Source: Sipunculus nudus (taxonomy: Eukaryota; Annelida; Sipuncula; Golfingiida; Sipunculidae). Taken from it: a stretch of DNA of 64,000 nucleotides. The notes beneath the pieces are model-generated. The model had not been told where the DNA came from, ran no database searches, and saw only the letters and a program-made list of their open reading frames with translations. A program made the position numbers and the translations under genes. Below, piece after piece: positions 11,587 to 23,709 of this stretch. The stretch spans positions 34,266,862-34,330,861 of the forward strand of contig CM049307.1 in NCBI GenBank assembly GCA_026874595.1. Direction: 5' to 3'. Numbering within the stretch: the first letter of the stretch is position 1; every line of letters begins with the position of its first letter.

Positions 11587-12465
11587 TCTGACATACAGTA
11601 TACTCTGACATATAGTATACTCTGACATAGAGTTGACTCTGACATAGAGTTGACTCTGACTTACAGTATACTCGGACTTACAGTTTACTCTGACATACAG
11701 TTTACTCTGACATACAGTTTACTCTGACATACAGAAAACTCTGACATACAGAAAACTCTGACATACAGTATACTCTGACATACAGTTTACTCTGACATAA
11801 AGTATACTCTGACATACAGTTTACTCTGACATACAGTATACTCTGACATTCAGTTTACTCTGACATAAAGTATACTCTGACATAAAGTATACTCTGACAT
11901 AAAGTATACTCTGACATACATTGTACTCTGACATACAGTTTGCTCTGACAAACATTGTACTTTGACATACAGTATACTCTGACATACAGTTTACTCTGAC
12001 ACACAGTTTACTCTGACATACAGTGTACTCTGACATACAGTGTACTCTGACATACAGTGTACTCTGACATACAGTGTACTCTGACATACAGTTTACTCTG
12101 ACATACAGTTTACTCTGTCATACAGTTTACTCTTACATAAAGTATACTTTGACACACAGAAAACTCTGACATACAGTATACTCTGACATACAGAAAACTC
12201 TGACATAAAGTATAGTCTGACATACAGAAAACTCTGACATACAGTATACTCTGACATACAGTATACTCTGACATAAAGTATACTCTGACATACAGTTTAC
12301 TCTGACATACAGTTTACTCTGACATACACTTTACTCTAACATACAGTTTTCTCTGACATACAGTGTACTCTGACACACAGTATCCTCTGACATACAGTCT
12401 ACTCTGACATACAAAAAACTCTGACATACAGGATACTCTGACATACAGAAAACTCTGACATACAG
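11587..12465. repeat. 17-bp minisatellite, main block (~50 units)
   Basis: Tandem array of TACTCTGACATACAGTT. The commonest variation is in the last few bases of the unit (GTATAC, GTTTAC, GTGTAC, GAAAAC junctions), and the CTCTGACATACAG core is nearly constant. Variant types are clustered (for example successive GTGTAC units at 12020-12085), which suggests local amplification. Because 17 is not a multiple of 3, an open frame through it (11821-12087 minus) gives a peptide with a 17-residue period; I regard that as a by-product. Confidence 0.95.
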
Positions 12466-12534
12466 TTAGCCGCCGACGTCGACGCAACATGGTTCAGGTT
12501 TCTGTTGCGTCGCCGGCCCACAAAAGGGCTAACT
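12464..12534. repeat. Nested inverted repeat (cruciform) at minisatellite edge
   Basis: Outer arms AGTTAGCC (12464-12471) and GGCTAACT (12527-12534); inner arms CGACGCAAC (12480-12488) and GTTGCGTCG (12504-12512) around a 15-nt loop. It is GC-rich within AT-rich DNA and sits exactly where the 17-bp array stops. It may be one end of the DNA that split the array, or the remains of a small foldback element. Confidence 0.7.
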
Positions 12535-13032
12535 GGGGTTATAGCACGATACGATCTGTTACTCTGAAAAAGAAAATTAAATAAAAATATTTCCTATGGA
12601 TTTAGCAAACCAATGTTCACATAATGTTGTATGTCGAAAGGCCTGTAATAAAAAATAACCATTCTGGAAAGCATGAAGCACCTGTAACATCAACAACTGA
12701 TAGTATTTGTCCAGAGAGAATTGAAGCATTAACAGCCCCGGTAGACATCTTGCATTTGGTGGCAGTCCTGTATAAGGCTTTAGGTCTGTGTACTATTATG
12801 TTCATATTTTAACTTCCTTGGTGCAAAATAGGGCTGAGAAGAGAACAGTAATGTTTTCTAGTGGTCAAATATACATTACACATAGATGTACTGAACATTA
12901 ATCAATGGATATATGTTAAATCTCACAGTTGTGTATGGAGTGTTATAATCACAGTTAACTGCAGTTGCAATCTAAGGACTCCACAATGCTTCAGTCACTG
13001 GAAAAAAAAGCAATTGAGGCGTTCATTCTTAT
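12535..13032. other. Unrelated DNA interrupting the 17-bp minisatellite
   Basis: About 500 bp without the 17-bp unit, between two blocks of the same array in the same orientation. Overlapping 62-codon frames on both strands (12617-12812) have no recognisable motif. It may be an insertion, or a spacer captured between two amplification events; no target duplication is discernible because the flanks are repetitive. Confidence 0.5.
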
Positions 13033-13310
13033 GGGATAACATACAGTATTCTCTGATTTGCAGTTTACTCTGACATACAGTATACTCTGACATACAGTAT
13101 ACTCTTACGTACATTTTACTCTAACATACAGTATACTCTGACATACAGTGTACTCTGACATACAGTATATTCTGACATGCAGTTTACCCTGACATACAGT
13201 TTACCCTGACATACAGTATACTCTAACATACAGTTTATTCTTACATACAGAGACATACAGTTTACTTTGGCATATAGCTTACTCTGACATACGATTTACT
13301 CTAACGTAAA
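13033..13310. repeat. 17-bp minisatellite, second block (~16 units)
   Basis: Same orientation and unit as 11587-12465 but more diverged (CTCTAACATACAG, TTACCCTGACATACAG, TTCTTACATACAG and truncated units near 13245-13255), which suggests an older or less homogenised flank of the array. Confidence 0.92.
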
Positions 13311-13863
13311 TAACAGGGCCCACTTGTCCTGGGATTGTACATTTCTATGCTGCCGTCGAAGCTGACTGGAAGAAGGGGAAATCGGCGTTTGTTGCCACAC
13401 CTTAAGGGTTTTTGCTCCTGCAGTGTAAAAATGGGATGGCTTCTTTTTACTTTAACAAACAAAACAGCTTACCCAAGCAATAACAGGAAAAACTGGCGAG
13501 ACTGGCTCACAGAGGTGTGCATAATTACCCAACAGCGCAGCTCGTACGTCGGCGTGTAATTGACTGTTCAGTCTGCGGCGCACGGCGTGAAGTGATGTAT
13601 CGTTGTCTTTGCAGAGCTCTCTCTGACTTTACTTGGACCAACATTCCCTAATGATGCATGGAAAATGGCCATTTCACATTTGAAGAGGCAATTCACGAGA
13701 AGGGCAGACCCCATGGTTATGAAAATACTCCGAGTCAGTTGCTTGAGAGAAGACCTTTCATGGGTGCCATCATCAGATAGTATACTCTGTTGAGCTGGTG
13801 AATCAGTAAATCATCGTCGGCTTCCGGTTAGCAAAACCGTGCAGAAATGACTCGATTGATCTC
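13311..13863. other. No gene recognised
   Basis: Mixed composition, with a 74-codon plus frame (13335-13559) lacking any motif I know. It might be a decayed coding relic because GC content is higher than in the neighbours, but I cannot name it. Confidence 0.3.
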
Positions 13864-13868
13864 ACCAA

Positions 13869-14071
13869 CAGGGGCGGATCCAGGATTTAGAAAAAGGGGG
13901 GATCCAACCCATGAGGACTAATGAAAATCCTAAAAAAAAGGTCATCACGTCAGGAAAAGGGGGGGGGGTCCAGGCCGCAAAATTACGTCTAAAACCCTTA
14001 ATAAAGGTTGCTTCGGGTGAAAAAGGGGGGGTCCGGACCCCCTGGACCCCCCCCCCCTGGATCCGCTTCTG
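13869..14071 (-). mobile_element. TIR DNA transposon (CAGGGGCGGATCC family), 203 bp, 5-bp TSD
   Basis: The left end is CAGGGGCGGATCCAGG and the right end, reverse-complemented, is CAGAAGCGGATCCAGG. The flanks are an exact 5-bp duplication, ACCAA (13864-13868 and 14072-14076). The interior has G-runs and C-runs that can pair, plus an AACCCTTAATAAAGG stretch shared with the copies at 16944 and 41322. There is no coding capacity, so it depended on a transposase in trans. CAG...CTG ends with a 5-bp duplication would fit some hAT lineages; this is inference. The 86-codon minus frame across it is repeat-derived. Confidence 0.85.
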
Positions 14072-14076
14072 ACCAA

Positions 14077-16095
14077 GTGTTTTACACGTGTACGTTGGAA
14101 CAAGTGTGCCGCAAAATCTCATTTTATATACATTAGTGTGTGTGTTTGCAGTCGGAAACGTGCCGTTTTAACATGCATTACTAGTAATTATGCGGTCTTC
14201 GTGTAACCTTGCAACCAAGGGTGACTAAAATGTTAGTTTTATCTCATTGTACATTTTTGTCACCAACCCACCTATGCACTCGGTTAGATTTCTAAGCTCC
14301 ATACGAGATGTTTCTGTAAAAGGAAGAAGCTCTATAATAATCTCTGGTATATCAATTTATTTAGACCCAGTCAGGTAATGGTAAGCTAATACGCATATAT
14401 ATTTTCAGTTTAAACACGTGAAATCCCTTAATAATACAGAAATATAGTACAAAAAGTCATGTCGTTATAAGCACATTCTCACTGCTCATGTCGTGGCGAC
14501 TGTGAGCGGTATTGCCCGTGTCTTAATTCTCCAAGCAAAACACTATAAATTACTGAGGTAAAAAGCACTTCCTGTTGCCAATATGTAGCAGTTATATTCC
14601 TCATACGAAACTTATATAATACTGCAAAAATTAAATGCTTTAAAGTCCACAGGTATGATAACACAGCTCCCTTTCCAGAAAATGCGATCGTATCGTTTTC
14701 AAGCACCACTTAGCTGTATATATGAAAAGATGTCGACCCATCATTAGTGTCATTCCCGCAGCTGTGTATGAAATTTTCACTAAATATTACACATATACTT
14801 TTGTTGAAAGTAAGCTGCATGGTCATTAAATATATATTACATAGTCTAAGTATTTATTACTTGTATAACTCATGACAGTATGTTCAGCCCTGAAGTACAG
14901 CCGTGTTACATACCATCAGATAATTAACAGTGTTTATCAAGCTTACCTTATCCCTGACACTTTTACGTGTAAAGAAAACCAGTCCCACTATTTCTTTAGA
15001 CTATTCATTGGCACTTTTTGCAATATATTAAGCAGTAATCGCAGCCATGGCATGATATACGTCCGGACTATTCGTTTCTTATAACATATCTCAGCATGAA
15101 TTAGAATAATCTTTTATGTCTTCCATCACTGGCATAAGCAAAAATGCATAAGCAAAATGTTCACAGGTGAGAGTTCTGTTCTTGGGTCCTTGTCTTGTGA
15201 ACGATTTCTTGTTATACATGTCGTATTGGCGTAGGTTATATGTAGATTTATTGATGGTATTACACTACTGATGCAGACTTATTCATATATTTTCCTTACC
15301 CCTGTAAGCCAGCATTGGTTGACCAAACAGTATTGGACAAGACGTTAAAAAACATAACGCCTCAAGCAAAACACCACGGGTAAAGGGCCAGAGTATGTTT
15401 TTTTAATGGGTGACTTCTTGTGTCAGCTGCAGAAAATATAGTTTGACTAATTTTACTTTGGAATTTATTATACCAATTCTGATTGATACAAGCTCAACCT
15501 ATATCCATAGAACAAAGAAAATCGCAATTCATTAACAAATCCATGTTTATCCATGTTTAAATAAACTATAGAACGGACGGCAGTTAAGTATATATATTGT
15601 TAACTGAAGCTTAAAGAGATAATTTTACTTATAATAGAAGCCATACACAGATAACAGAAATATCTCTTGAAAATCTTGTTTAGTCATACACAGTTTTGTT
15701 TCTATTGACAATTGCAGTATGCAGATTAGTCACGATACTCATGAAAAGCTAGCCATTAAAACCTACGCCTGATGTCAGTATCCGCTAATTAATGAGCATG
15801 TTTAGGCTGCGGAGGCGGCTGTACTGGAGATGGGTGTATTCAAGGTCATGTACGTCACATAGGCAGGTTCGTTTTGATTCTGTTTCTTTGGAGGAAGAGA
15901 ATTAAGAATCATATTTCTAACGAAAAATGTTATATTAGTATATTACGAATTTCTCGGATTTGAAGATAATAGGAGACTAAAGGACAAGTTTTAACAAAGA
16001 ACAGGAAATCCAGCTCTCTCTGATAATATAAAATGATACAAATTATTATAATATAATATAATAAATTATAATATAATATTACAAAATAAAGTGTG
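14077..16095. other. No gene recognised
   Basis: Unassigned AT-rich sequence. Open frames of 70-76 codons (14479-14709 minus, 14872-15084 plus) have no recognisable motif. A TATAATATAATA-type low-complexity patch starts near 16040. Confidence 0.4.
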
Positions 16096-16160
16096 CTATA
16101 GTATAGTATAGTATAGTATTGTATTGTATTGTATTGTATTAAATTGTATAGTATAGTATA
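16096..16160. repeat. Pentanucleotide microsatellite (TATAG)n/(TATTG)n
   Basis: TATAG units change to TATTG units mid-array and back to TATAG, showing one point variant spread within the array. It follows a degenerate ATAATATA patch at 16040-16080. Confidence 0.95.
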
Positions 16161-16943
16161 GAAAGGCAATACAGTGTAAGGCTGAGAGAAAAATTGTAAC
16201 AAAATGTAATACATGAGACAATGCGTGAGAAAGGGGGAACTACTACTATTGCCAACAAGACACACAGGACTAATGCCCAATTCCATTTTCTTAAGTTGTT
16301 TATCTTTATGAATAAAAGGTTTCCTGAAAATTTCATTAAATGAACCTTTTAATTATCTCATTTAGCCTGCCAACCACGTAAGAATTCCCTTCAGATCTCA
16401 TTTATTTTCTTCCTGAAATTAGACACCTGTCTCCTGTTAAATGAGAAGCTTTCATCTTAAGCTATTTTTATTTCGAGTCTATAGGATAATTGTCTCACTT
16501 TCGCCAAAACAAAAGCTCAATGAAGATACCGAACTAGTTTCTGTAGCTTACTTTTTTAAAGTAATTTCCTCAGACAATTATTCCTGCATCTTTTTAACCA
16601 GAATAAGAAGTTAATTGATTCCTCTCTTTTCTTGGTTTGAGATTGTCATTGAAAATTTATGTAATTAAAACAAACGCTTAAATCCGAGTAGGACGTGAAG
16701 TGAATGCAGGTTCATTCTAATAAAGCCATGCATACCAAGTAAAAATTTGGAATACAGCAAAGCCGGTTAAATACCTCCAAAATGTGACGTCTAGTGACCT
16801 TATTTTATTCAAAATCTGATTATAATCAAGTATATAGAAAGTAACAGAAATTAATCATTTAAAGGAATATTATATATTATTTTATGAATAACCCGGAATA
16901 TGCTCTGTCGAACGCATGAACATTATATTATTATCCGACTATT
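16161..16943. other. No gene recognised
   Basis: AT-rich, nothing identified. Confidence 0.4.
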
Positions 16944-17119
16944 AAGTGGCTGATCGACGGGTGGGTTTCTTTGGAGCCCTAACAACCTTTTTTAAGGGTT
17001 TTAAACCATATTCCGGCTTGACTCCTCCCTCTCTAGACCTAGAACGGCTTTTTGGGTGGTCATATATTAGTCCTCTTTGGTTGGATCCTCCCCTTTCGAA
17101 AATCCATGATCCGCTCCTG
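16944..17119 (+). mobile_element. TIR DNA transposon (CAGGGGCGGATCC family), diverged
   Basis: Homologous along its length to the reverse complement of 13869-14071: AACCTTTTTTAAGGGTTTTA (16983-17002), TTAGTCCTC (17067-17075), GGTTGGATCC (17080-17089) and the right end GATCCGCTCCTG (17108-17119). The left end AAGTGGCTGATC has mutated from CAGAAGCGGATC. No clear target duplication remains (GACT occurs near both sides but is offset). It is older than the 13.9 and 41.3 kb copies. An 85-codon frame through it is repeat-derived. Confidence 0.75.
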
Positions 17120-19437
17120 GACTGGGCATTTCATCAACAAGATACTGGACTTCGGTCCAGACGACTAAACGATAGTTACCAAATCCGAATCAAACCCGTA
17201 TAAGGGGGGGAGGCCTTTTTCGTGGATGGCCTTTCTTAAGTCCACTCGAGTGCAAAATCATTGATTACAATCTTTCTTGGGAATTCCATAGCTGTCGAAC
17301 ATTCTGTAGGCTGTTCTCAATTATCGCCCACTTCTCCCATGTTTGCTAATTTGCTTATTTTCTCAATATGGGATTTTCAAAAACCGATTTTGGTTAGTAT
17401 AAATATTAGGTGATAGAGTTGCACCTGACATTTAGCTATGACATTGACCTAATTTCCAAGGCCGTACAGTCCATAGCCAATCCTCCATTATCGCCAACTA
17501 TTGTCAATGTTTGCTCAAGATATCATCTATGGCTGATTATCAAAAACTTTTTTTATTTTTGACCGAGACCGCATTCCCAAGGAAGTGCACTCGATCTGTA
17601 GCCGGTATGTCCCATTATCGATCGGTTCTGTTCGTAAGCGTTAGCTCTCCAGTGCGGCTCATGGGTGTGCAAACCGGGTAGCAAGGGGAAGACCCCCCCC
17701 CCCCCACCCCGCCCTTCCTGATAAAAAAGAAGGGGAGGGGGTAGTATAACTTACCCCCCCCCCCCTTTATTTGTCAGTCAAATATCTAAATTGTGTAAAA
17801 TAAGTCAAATAAAATAATAAAAGTTTTTTTTTATTTTCCATACAATGGAAGGGGCTTGCTCTCCCTAACAATTTTCTGCTGGTCAGGGTAATAATCAAAG
17901 GTAATTAACTTGCACCTGATATTGATTTTGGATTTTCATTAAATTTTCAAGCTTCTCCGCCTATCCAGGCTATCGCTACTGTAATGTTCACTCCTTGTTA
18001 TGATTGCAGGCACCCAGTAGGAGTTATATTTACCTGGCCCATCTGTGGAATGGGAAGAAATTGATAAGACGCGCTAACCGGGAAGTTTCAAACTGCCAGC
18101 GCGTGTGCTATCTACCAAGTACGTATAAAGATTCTCTTAATCCTTTTCTTTGAGGTGTCGCCCTAGTTTCGATGGAGGTCGAAGGTCAGTTCAGAAGTAG
18201 TGTTATACAGCTGAGAACGTGGTCTTCATAAAAATAAACAAGTGACCGATTGATCATGACGCTCAGCGGACATTCATGAAATTTCAATAACCTAACATTC
18301 AAAACAGGAATTTAATCATCGGAAAAGCAAATTGAAATTAGCATTAGATATGATCTCGACCAAATTCAACAAGGGGTTTTCCTTAGTGATGGTTACACGT
18401 TTGTGAACACTGAATCTAATTATGAATGGTCTGTTCACGTTACACAAGAGAAGAATAAGATCAAGGTCATCAGTTTTAAAACTCCTCTTAGAACTCGGTC
18501 AAATGTGAGTAAAAAAATATAAGTTATCTCATTTACAAGATATTCTATAGATGATGATGAACTATAATTTAACTAATTTGATTTTCTATATCAAAGTCAT
18601 GGTCAGCAGTCGGTAACATGTCAAAGAGCATTGAGAAAACAACGTTTGTCCTAAATTTGAGGGAAAATCTTCAGCACTTCAAATATTAAATAAATCCCAA
18701 TTATTCTAGCTTTGAGCAGATTTGACCTTGAGAGGTCCTACAGAAGTTGCACGCAGAGCGGACCGGACCGAATCGGACTCGTTTCTCCTGGTACTCTCTT
18801 ATGCCTCCAGCCAGCAAATTAATTAAAACTATTTTAGCATTATTTTTTTAACGAGTTTATTAAGAAAAACTTCCATTTACATATTCAGCATAGATTCCGG
18901 CAGATAGGATCCATACTATACAAAATAAACTGAATCAAGCATGCACTGAATCAAGGCATCTATCTTCATTGCCATATAAAGTTTTTATTTCTTACATAGT
19001 TATTTACATAAGCTTCAAGCCTGTTACACAAGGTTCTTCGTTTTACATCTTACTTATGATTTTGTTATTATAAATTGACAAAGCTGTTACTGATATCGTT
19101 TATGATTGTTTAACAAATATCTGTTTAACAAACCAATCATATAATATCTTTGTCGTTAATATATTAATATTTAACTACTTACCTTTCATAACAAATTAGA
19201 TAACCTTGGATGATTGTATTAAGCCTCTAAACAATTAAATGTGTTTTACAATTGTTTTAAACACTTTTCATGATTACACATTCACATGGCCATATTTGTT
19301 CTTTAAGGATGGTATTACTTCATCAGCCGTGATGAACTCATTTTGGCATTATTTTAGCATAAATAGAGTAAAGGAAAACTTATAATTAATGAAAAAGCTA
19401 TCGAAAAGTTGAAGACAACTAATACCTCAAGTGGCCT
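17120..19437. other. No gene recognised; two C-runs
   Basis: Poly-C tracts at about 17693-17706 and 17755-17766 flank a G-rich segment, so that strand can fold on itself; this may be a remnant of a G/C-run transposon. The remainder to 19437 is AT-rich with no relic identified. Confidence 0.4.
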
Positions 19438-19746
19438 ATGAATACATTTTATATAAGGAAAACTATATTTACTATTTTTTTATGCAGAACGAAACCAATT
19501 CATCGATTTAGTGAAAGACTAGTTGAGCATTTGTTTTGTACATTTTCCCCAAAACTAGATGATTTATCAAGTGTCAGCAGATTTCAAATTATCAGAGATA
19601 ATGATTTCCGGGGTAAAAGCTACATTGAAAATTATACCTGGACATATACAAATGTGGAATTATATAAAGATATTTTATGTACAGGAACTTCACCAGTCAT
19701 GAAAGATAAGGGATTTATATGTTACAAAGTTTATGCATCAACATGA
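19438..19746 (+). other. Unassigned 102-codon frame, possible exon
   Basis: The frame is open to a TGA just before a (TA)n tract. From about residue 17 the composition is protein-like (RFSERLVEHLFCTFSPKL, then YIENYTWTYTNVELY and DKGFICYKVYAST), and a T-rich tract ending TATGCAG precedes the AACGAAACC start of that segment, as a splice acceptor would. I do not recognise a family and see no neighbouring exon, so it may be a last exon, a transposon relic or chance. Confidence 0.2.
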
Positions 19747-19759
19747 TTATGTACAGTGT

Positions 19760-19762
<3 letters not shown>

Positions 19763-19815
<53 letters not shown>

Positions 19816-19829
19816 AGTGTGTGTGTGTC
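19763..19829. repeat. (TA)n then (GT)n microsatellite
   Basis: About 25 TA units (19763-19812), then a short GT run (19816-19828). Confidence 0.97.
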
Positions 19830-20249
19830 TTTCATTTAAGTACCTAAGTACCTTTATGGTATTTTACAATAATGTATTTGGTCACCATACAGTCTGAACA
19901 CGTAGCACTAAATAAAGTTTCCTACATATTTATTTTCCTACATATTAAATTTCCTTCTCTGAATTTGTAATTCTCAAATATGAACGCCTTTCTAGTGATT
20001 TGTAGAGGTACGATCATTGATCAGTGATAACCTCCCGATCCTGGCTAGTCCTTAAACCACCGAAAACAGAGCAGACTCAAGCAGACCTGACTGGAGTACT
20101 CGGGGACCATTCCCGAATTATCATTTTTATATGGCCATGATCGCTCAGGACTCTTTGTCTTGTCTCGTACGGCCTGTGTAAGTCTATGGGTTGGGATGGT
20201 TTTGCTTGGAAACTTTTATATTCAACTAGACGCTTTGGATAAAACACAA

Positions 20250-20650
20250 AACGTTTATGTACGTTTTAAAATATGACCATTGGAAGGAATACGTTTATGT
20301 TCTTTTAAGAATATGACTATTGGAAGAAAAAAGTTTATGTAATTTTAAGAATATGGCCATTGGAAGAAAAAAAAAATCATGTTATTTTAAGAATATGACC
20401 ATTTGAAGAAAAAAGTTATGTAATTTTAAGAATATGACAATTGAAAGAAAAAAGTTTATGTAGTTTTAAGAATATGACTATTGGAAGAAAAAAGTTTATG
20501 TAATTTTAAGAATATGACTATTGGAAGAAAAAGGTTTATGTAATTTTAAGAATATGACTATTGGAAGAAAAAAAGTTTATGTCATTTTAAGAATATGACC
20601 ATTGGAAGAAATATGACTATGTACTTATAAGAATATGAACATTGAAAGTA
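20250..20650 (+). repeat. ~40-bp tandem repeat, about 10 units
   Basis: The unit contains GTTTATGTAATTTTAAGAAT then ATGACTATTGGAAGAAAAA. Unit lengths of 36-41 bp vary through the A-run at the junction. Central units (20450-20570) are nearly identical and outer units more diverged, as expected of an array amplified from its middle. Confidence 0.93.
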
Positions 20651-21409
20651 AAGCTTACGGCAACCAAAAAGATATTTGCTTTGCATTACTACTGAGTCAA
20701 GTATAGGACTCAGTTTTAGTATTGCTTCTGTTACTTTGTCCTGGTACTATTAAATGAAGGAACGTTGACGCTTTTGTATGCTTGATATAAAGACTAGCCG
20801 GAGATATGACATTATCACATTTCCCACCTTAGACGTGTTTTTACTTGATGTATGTAATTTCACACCCCGCCACTGTCTCGCAGTCAGTCTTCTGTTACCA
20901 TTACACCAATATTTATTCCCGATTCGATCAAACTACTCTGTTGGGAAGTCCCAATGCCGAATATCGTATTCTCTATGCCTCTAGGATGGGCTGTGTCATG
21001 CAGATGGTATTTGACACCCTATTTTTATACACATCTAGCGTTCCCATGAGTAGTGGATCGCATGCCATATCACATGATATCAGTACTGAAAACAATGCCA
21101 TAATTTTCAAGTGTGATCTCAGTCTGAATGTATGGGATACTTTATGCTGAATATAGTCTGTACATATAGAATATAGAACAAACTGGCATAAATCATAGTC
21201 CTTTTCAAGGCTCAAAGAATAACCTTTCCCTAAATGTTAAAGTCACTTATTAGGGAATTTTTGTATTCATTCTAAACAAGCTAAATAATCTTATAGAAAA
21301 TTACTGTGTGCGGAGACCAAAATTTTATTGGGGAGAGTGTTGTGAAATGCAAAACCACTTCTCCAAAAGTGTGATCAGTTGTTTGACATGAAAACAATGA
21401 TAAGAATAT
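20651..21409. other. No gene recognised
   Basis: Overlapping frames of 68-101 codons on both strands (20778-21215) show no recognisable motif. Confidence 0.35.
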
Positions 21410-21414
21410 ATTAT

Positions 21415-21485
21415 CAGGGGCGGATCCAGGATTTTTTTAAAGGGGGGGGGGGGCAGTACTGAATGTAGGTATGACGTATATCACA

Positions 21486-21539
<54 letters not shown>

Positions 21540-23709
21540 CGAGAAACACAGGGATAATAATATGACTCACAGAGAGCGGAAAGCTGATAGGAAAACTAGG
21601 TTCTTTCTACAATTACTCAGTTATACTGAAATTTGCATTAGCTGAATTTTTTCAGTATTTTTTATTTCATTTCTTATGTTAACACCAGGATAAAAGAGAA
21701 ACCACACACTTTAACAATTGCTTGTATGGGTCTTGTATAATTTAATTAAAATATACTGCTTTATACAAAATACAACTGTCAGAACCTTCATTTAATTCTG
21801 CACACCAAGAATGGTGTCGTAATGACATTTTGACGACTGAAATTATTTCCCTGTATAAAATCCTAATTTTTATCACTATGGCTCCTGATGGCTCATGATG
21901 TAGTAAGTCTTCTGCTGTATCTTTCTAATAAATGACTTTTATAAGAAATAAAGTAGTTTTAAGTCAAAATTATGAAAAAAACTGAATCGATTGTCATTAC
22001 AAATAAGAACTAAACATTAAAAAAAGTAACGAACATTTTACTTGGCTGTGCGAACATTCATATGCTTTTCTGCATACAAAAATAGTGGATTTACCTGCCC
22101 TATATAAGACAGAAGCAAATTAGGGAATGGAAGAGTTTGACTGGTATGTAGCATCTGTGTTCAGCTAGCACACGTGGAAGCCCTGCAGGCCTACCCAGTC
22201 AGCAGGGGGGGCCCCATATGAATCATACCTAATCGACTGGCTGCCTCCTTTCCTTGCCTCTCCTCCCCCACTCCCCCTCCCCCTTCCAATTCAATAATGG
22301 CCATAAGGTTATTTAATCTATGAACTATTTATTTCAATATGCTCTAACTTTCTAGTTTTATAATGGCTGAAATACCAATAACATTTGTTAAAAATTTAGA
22401 ATCTGTTAGTCGAAATCCTAATGTGTATAGAAAATGAAAATGACATAAAAATGCCATCAGAAAGAAATTATGGCATTAACATATTGTCCTCGAATTTATT
22501 TTGTCAAGTTTTCATTATGCTAGTACCTTCTTAAATAATAAAGAATCTTACAGTGGCTGATGCATACACTTAGAACTATAGATATTATTTGTGAGAATAT
22601 TTATGTAAGTTTTGAAGAAAAGGCTGGAGTGGGTTTTAAGTGATAATTTAGAAGAAATGAGTAAGGTGTGGTGTGAAAACTTGTATACATGTCAAACTTG
22701 CATGTCAAATTTGAATTGAAAAAAAGGCTTTCACAGACTTGGGATTTGTGCCAAGTTAACAGTGTGGAATTTACAGCACCTGGGGGGGGGGGGGGCTCGG
22801 CCTTTTCGTCAGAAAACACTAATGCTAATAAGAACACTTGAATAATAATAATAATAGGAAAAAAACAATGTGTATTTACAATCCAAATTGTAAATGAAGG
22901 CCAGGACCTGTATTTCAGCAACACATTGGCTCTTGGGTTTACTATCGAGAATTGTCATGTCAGCCCAGTTATGCATAAAACTTGCACAGCAACATATTTT
23001 CAGCTTGCCCTGTGGAGCGACAATTGTTTGAAATGATTTTATAGCCTTAATGTGGTCTCCATTTGCCTACTATGGTACTGTGCCTCTTAACGAACATCTG
23101 ACTACACAGAGGCCGGTTGTATTAGGTTGCTGAACCTCAGATGACCATCAGTCAGCTGAGCTAAAAAATCATAAAATGAAAATAAATCAAATTCTTATAT
23201 CTAAATAGAGACTGTTAGGAACACTATGATTTTACCTTACTTGGTCACCGGCTGAATCATAAGATTTGGCCAGAAATGGGAAATCTTTTGCTTTTTGCTG
23301 ATATGTCGCAACTGCCAGCAAGCCAGTTCATGAATAGCAAAGATGGGCCTACTAAAAGATCTGGGTATTGTCACATTGAGGGAAGGTCAAGTGTCTCAAG
23401 GCCTGGCTGGTCTCAGCATCACAGGCTCACAACCTGACAGGTCCTGGCCTGACCAGTGACAGGATGATTAATTAATATATACTCATGAAATAGATTTAGA
23501 TACAAGTGTTGGACAGTGAAGGGAACACAGGAACCCTCCCAGCTTGTCTAATTGATACAGTATAATGTATCCCACAGAGTTCACAATATCAAATTCTATA
23601 GTGATGTCTGGTCTTATGCTTGCTAATTAAATGAAGGGTCCTCTCAAACCAAAATAGGGGTTGGGGGCGGCCCGGCTGCCCCCCCCCCCCCCCGGTGGAT
23701 CCGCCACTG
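21415..23709. mobile_element. Long TIR DNA transposon (CAGGGGCGGATCC family), ~2.3 kb, 5-bp TSD
   Basis: The left end is CAGGGGCGGATCCAGGATTT followed by a G-run; the right end, reverse-complemented, is CAGTGGCGGATCC followed by a G-run. An exact 5-bp duplication ATTAT lies at 21410-21414 and 23710-23714. Ends and duplication length match the short copies at 13869 and 41322, so this is a long member of the same family. The interior has (TA)n at 21488-21534, a G-run near 22783-22796 and no transposase-like frame; the 107-codon minus frame at 22601-22924 is low-complexity. It is non-autonomous or thoroughly decayed. A chance pairing of two solo ends is possible but less likely given the exact duplication. 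Confidence 0.7.
21488..21534. repeat. (TA)n microsatellite
   Basis: About 23 TA units inside the 2.3-kb TIR element. Confidence 0.97.

Noticed and set aside
11821-12087. 88-codon frame with a 17-residue period
   Set aside because: Direct translation of the 17-bp minisatellite; open only where unit variants avoid stops.
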